NCBI RefSeq assembly: GCF_010183535.1
Contig: NC_071328.1
Span: 10,540,001-10,604,000, forward strand
DNA: 64,000 nt
Direction of reading: 5' to 3'
Origin: Caenorhabditis remanei
Lineage: Eukaryota; Nematoda; Chromadorea; Rhabditida; Rhabditidae
The notes under the pieces were generated by a model. It worked only from the letters and a program-made list of their open reading frames with translations, was not told the DNA's origin and did no database searches. How positions within the stretch are numbered: the stretch's first letter is position 1; each line of letters begins with the position of its first letter. Positions 62,501 to 64,000 of the stretch are shown piece after piece. The translations under genes were made by a program, and so were the position numbers.

Positions 62501-64000
62501 ATCAAAGTCAGCCACTCGACGTTGCCAAGGAAGATGCCAACAAACTCAAGACTGTCGTTGAACAACTCACCAAGTTGGCCGAGTCTAGCGACAAGATCGA
62601 TCCACAAGTCGCCAAGGACATCAAGGACTCCAAGACCAAGGCTAAGGAATTGCTTCAAATTCTCGAAAAATCCATTCCACAAGAGGATGTGATTCGCCGT
62701 GAGCAAGCAGAGATTCAAGATCGTCTCAACAATCTGGAGAAGGAGTTGACGAAGGTCGATGAATTCAAGCCAGAGGATGCACTTCCGATTGTTGATCAAC
62801 TCGCCGCCGATACCACCACCTTGAAGGCTGTCACAGATTCGAACAACGAGAAGGCTGTCGCTCCAAGCTCGCTCATTTCGCATGACGACTTGGTTGTCGG
62901 TCTTCCAGAGAAGGTCTTCCAACTCCAACATGCCATCGATGACAAGAAACAAGCTTTGAACAAGGCTGCAGCTGTCAACGAAATTGCTCCAAAACTCCAA
63001 CTCGTTTCTCAACAACTCCAATCCGTTCCACAAGAAGTACCATCCTCACTTGATGAGCAGAAACAACTTTTGGAGGATGTTGAAAACCAAAAGCACAATT
63101 TGGAGAACTTGCTCGCCAACCTTCCTGAAAACGACCCAGCTGCTGATGAATTGAGACAGAAGAGCCAATGGGATTTGTCGCGACTCAAGGATCTTTTGAA
63201 ACAGCTTGGTTCTGCCGTCGGAGACAAACTTGCCGCTCTTGCCGCTTTCAATGCAGCTCGCAAGAATGCCGAAGACGCTCTTCTTGACATCACCCGCGAA
63301 GATGGAACTGATGATAGCAAGTCGCCAGATGAGCTTATCGACCACCTCACCAAGAAGGAGGAAACTGTTGCCAAGCTTCGTGAAACTGTGGCCGGAGTCA
63401 AGCCAGACGAGCTCGATGAAAAGGAACGAGCCGAGTACAACGATCTGCTTGCAAGACTTGCAACCGCTGCTGATGTTCTCAAGGTAAGACACCACTATTT
63501 TCAATGTTTATATTCAACTTTCATCAACTTTCTGAAAATGTCTAGATTTGAAAAATCACGAAAAAATCATTTGTTTTCTAATTTTCGATCAACTTTTCCA
63601 ATTTTCAACCTATTTTTTTGCAGAACAAGCGTGCCGAGCTCGAGCAAGCAATCAAGGCCAAGGCTGAGGAGAAATCCCTTCACGACGTTGTTGACCGCAT
63701 TGTGTCTCGTCTTGTACCACTCGTTCGTGACGCTGAAGAACTTCGTCACAATGCTGAAGCAGTTCCAACCCAATACGCTCCAAAGGCTGAAGAACTGAAG
63801 AAGGAGGTCGAAGCTGCCAAGTCCATCATCGCCAATGCTCCAGCATCTGATGCTCATGTGCAACAACTTCAACAAGCCGTTGCCACCGCAGAAACCCTCA
63901 TTCCGGACCTCGAGGAGAGAGCCCGTCTCTGGGACGAATTCCTTGTCGCTCGCAACGAAATCGATGCTCTCATTGAAAAACTCCAACAACCACTGGATGC
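29518..64000 (+). CDS. anc-1: ANC-1, giant nesprin (3' partial; KASH end outside window)
   Basis: Exons 29518-29572, 29838-29899, 30079-30174, 31446-31622, 32629-33318, 33368-33897, 33950-34077, 34128-34450, 34783-35046, 36645-36773, 36911-37384, 39645-39821, 41790-41932, 41983-42139, 42192-42326, 42371-43204, 43252-44838, 44895-45143, 45192-49238, then repeat exons 49379-52087, 52228-54936, 55077-57785, 57926-60634, 60775-63483 and 63624 onward. All junctions are in phase, giving about 8059 visible residues. The N-terminus (MSSSPPARPCCVCFRFRP) leads into CH1 (FTRWINFHLEE...DIRDGVLLCHLIEVLTG) and CH2 (FLRWINSEIGDLVGG...DGVLFCALVSRW), an actin-binding pair. The rest is helical rod. ANC-1 sits on the outer nuclear membrane through a C-terminal KASH peptide bound to UNC-84 and anchors nuclei and organelles. 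Residue 2854 onward is the 903-residue repeat array. No catalytic domain is expected. Confidence 0.95.
30175..32628 (+). other. anc-1: anc-1 introns 3 and 4 (around exon 31446-31622)
   Basis: Two introns of 1271 bp (30175-31445) and 1006 bp (31623-32628) interrupt the CH-domain coding region. They are AT-rich, and no gene, RNA or repeat was recognised in them. A TAATAATAATAATTAATATTATT stretch at about 32490-32512 is simple AT-rich sequence. Confidence 0.6.
35047..36644 (+). other. anc-1: anc-1 intron 9 with candidate internal start
   Basis: A 1598-bp intron. Its 3' part (35990-36090) has promoter-like T-rich then GA-rich sequence. A mini-ORF at 36571-36609 (MYHIESVEETDDD) ends at GTAATTTT and would splice in phase to exon 36645, though over an intron of only 35 nt. 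ANC-1 isoforms lacking the CH domains are established, so an internal promoter in this part of the gene is plausible. Confidence 0.35.
37385..39644 (+). other. anc-1: anc-1 intron 11, 2.26 kb
   Basis: A long intron separating CH-proximal exons from the rod. It is pyrimidine-rich from 38580 to 39130 with TTTTTTTTTCG and CTTCTTCTTC runs, and no conserved coding was seen. A small hairpin AACCCGCCCGTGTGGGTT lies at about 37510. It is a candidate location for an internal promoter. Confidence 0.45.
39822..41789 (+). other. anc-1: anc-1 intron 12, 1.97 kb, hosting a foldback transposon
   Basis: The intron contains the 742-bp inverted-repeat element at 40243-40984, a GA-rich tract at about 41145-41175 and otherwise AT-rich DNA. 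No coding sequence of its own was recognised. Confidence 0.7.
40235..40992. mobile_element. foldback DNA transposon (non-autonomous) with 8-bp target-site duplication
   Basis: The element spans 40243-40984. Its ends are GGCTCTATTGGCAAA and the exact inverse TTTGCCAATAGAGCC (one extra T mismatch further in). Identical AAAGACAC copies flank it at 40235-40242 and 40985-40992. Almost the whole element is one inverted repeat centred near 40604. Each arm carries tandem copies of CCGCAAAGAATGGTCCC in higher-order units of about 75 bp with CAAAATTTTGGGTGACAC spacers. No transposase ORF is present. An 8-bp duplication fits hAT or Merlin superfamilies; the family is not assigned. Confidence 0.85.
45528..47640 (+). 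repeat. anc-1: about twelve tandem ~58-residue repeats in ANC-1
   Basis: The protein repeats the pattern ILxELNxISxMPSxTIDLxML, then xxIEExLxTLPxExAxKIR, then xKINELRxKKExADQxE with a period of 58 residues (some copies 52-63). The first five copies are the most alike and later copies diverge. The predicted shape is two or three short helices per unit with a conserved Leu/Ile core and LP turn. The last copy (INKTREITRIPVDTIDF...) merges into the first 903-residue unit. Confidence 0.85.
47541..64000 (+). repeat. anc-1: 2849-bp near-identical tandem repeat array of anc-1 (5.8 units visible)
   Basis: Units are at 47541-50389, 50390-53238, 53239-56087, 56088-58936, 58937-61785 and 61786-64000 (cut by the window edge at 2215 of 2849 bp). 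Each equals 2709 coding bases (903 residues) plus one phase-0 intron of 140 bp that is copied along with the exons. Differences are a handful of bases per unit. Every unit has a Lys-rich AKKKKKDKKKSP motif and otherwise Ala/Leu/Glu/Lys helical sequence. Six 903-residue repeats are described for C. elegans ANC-1, so the array probably ends about 630 bp beyond the window. Long-read support would be needed to trust the copy number. Confidence 0.96.
49239..49378 (+). other. anc-1: 140-bp intron recurring once per anc-1 repeat unit
   Basis: Donor AAG|GTAAGA, acceptor TTTTTTTGCAG|AAC. Copies at 49239-49378, 52088-52227, 54937-55076, 57786-57925 and 60635-60774, plus 63484-63623, appear identical. 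The intron has no stop in the upstream frame, but its length is not a multiple of three. Retention therefore shifts the frame and ends translation about 175 nt into the next exon. Confidence 0.9.

Noticed and set aside
49373..63798. 1009-codon frames starting with M in each repeat unit, as if separate genes
   Set aside because: The M lies inside the intron acceptor region and the frame ends by running through the next intron out of phase. Splice sites join the units into one anc-1 reading frame.
47639..63989. Many antisense and out-of-frame ORFs (up to 181 codons) recurring every 2849 bp in the anc-1 array
   Set aside because: They are shadows of the strongly biased sense coding sequence. 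They recur only because the sense sequence repeats, and their compositions (Ser/Leu/Phe) match complementary reading of Glu/Lys/Ala codons.
47541..64000. CRISPR-like or satellite interpretation of the tandem array
   Set aside because: The unit is 2.85 kb, coding and intron-bearing, in a eukaryotic genome.
1..64000. tRNA genes
   Set aside because: A visual search for B-box-like GGTTCGAATCC found only partial words (for example near 17813 and 21482) without a matching A box or acceptor stem.

Overview
The window is nematode nuclear DNA, almost certainly Caenorhabditis and most likely C. elegans. Genes are packed on both strands. Most introns are 43-60 bp with a pyrimidine-rich ...TTTCAG acceptor, and several start codons sit directly behind an AG acceptor, as expected with spliced-leader trans-splicing. 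The products are recognisable worm genes: met-1, mus-81, cdc-6, scpl-3, a GMPPA orthologue and anc-1. The species call rests mainly on anc-1, whose 903-residue near-perfect tandem repeat is the arrangement described for C. elegans ANC-1. Synteny was not checked against a genome.

Layout. 1-3806 (+): 3' part of met-1, a SETD2-type histone H3K36 methyltransferase with AWS, SET, post-SET, WW and a C-terminal SRI-like tail; the 5' end lies outside the window. 4285-5846 (+): mus-81 structure-specific endonuclease. 5974-6655 (-): NIP7 ribosome-biogenesis factor. 6936-8777 (-): cdc-6 replication licensing ATPase, probably in one operon with NIP7. 9254-10522 (+): testis-specific (TSSK-like) Ser/Thr kinase. 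10731-12579 (+): CK1/tau-tubulin-kinase-like kinase. About 13470-15989 (+): scpl-3, a CTDSPL2/Dullard-type HAD phosphatase with two perfect NFI palindromes near its 5' end. 17749-20528 (+): GMPPA, a GDP-mannose pyrophosphorylase alpha-type protein. 20529-29517: about 9 kb with no convincing conserved gene, probably anc-1 regulatory DNA, with one phase-compatible alternative first exon and a few weak ORFs. 29518-64000 (+): anc-1, a giant nesprin, running off the right edge.

The outstanding feature is anc-1. Two calponin-homology domains are followed by spectrin/coiled-coil sequence, then about twelve diverged ~58-residue repeats (45528-47640), then a tandem array of a 2849-bp unit. Each unit encodes 903 residues and carries one 140-bp intron. 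Five complete copies and 78% of a sixth are visible. The introns are as conserved as the exons, so the array was made and homogenised at DNA level and recently. Its left boundary falls inside the last 58-residue repeat, which suggests how it arose. An anc-1 intron also carries a 742-bp foldback transposon with a perfect 8-bp target-site duplication.

Functionally the window is a mixture: chromatin and transcription (met-1), genome maintenance and replication (mus-81, cdc-6), ribosome biogenesis (NIP7), signalling (two kinases, one phosphatase), nucleotide-sugar metabolism (GMPPA) and nuclear/organelle positioning (anc-1). No bacterial, viral, CRISPR, tRNA or rRNA feature was found.
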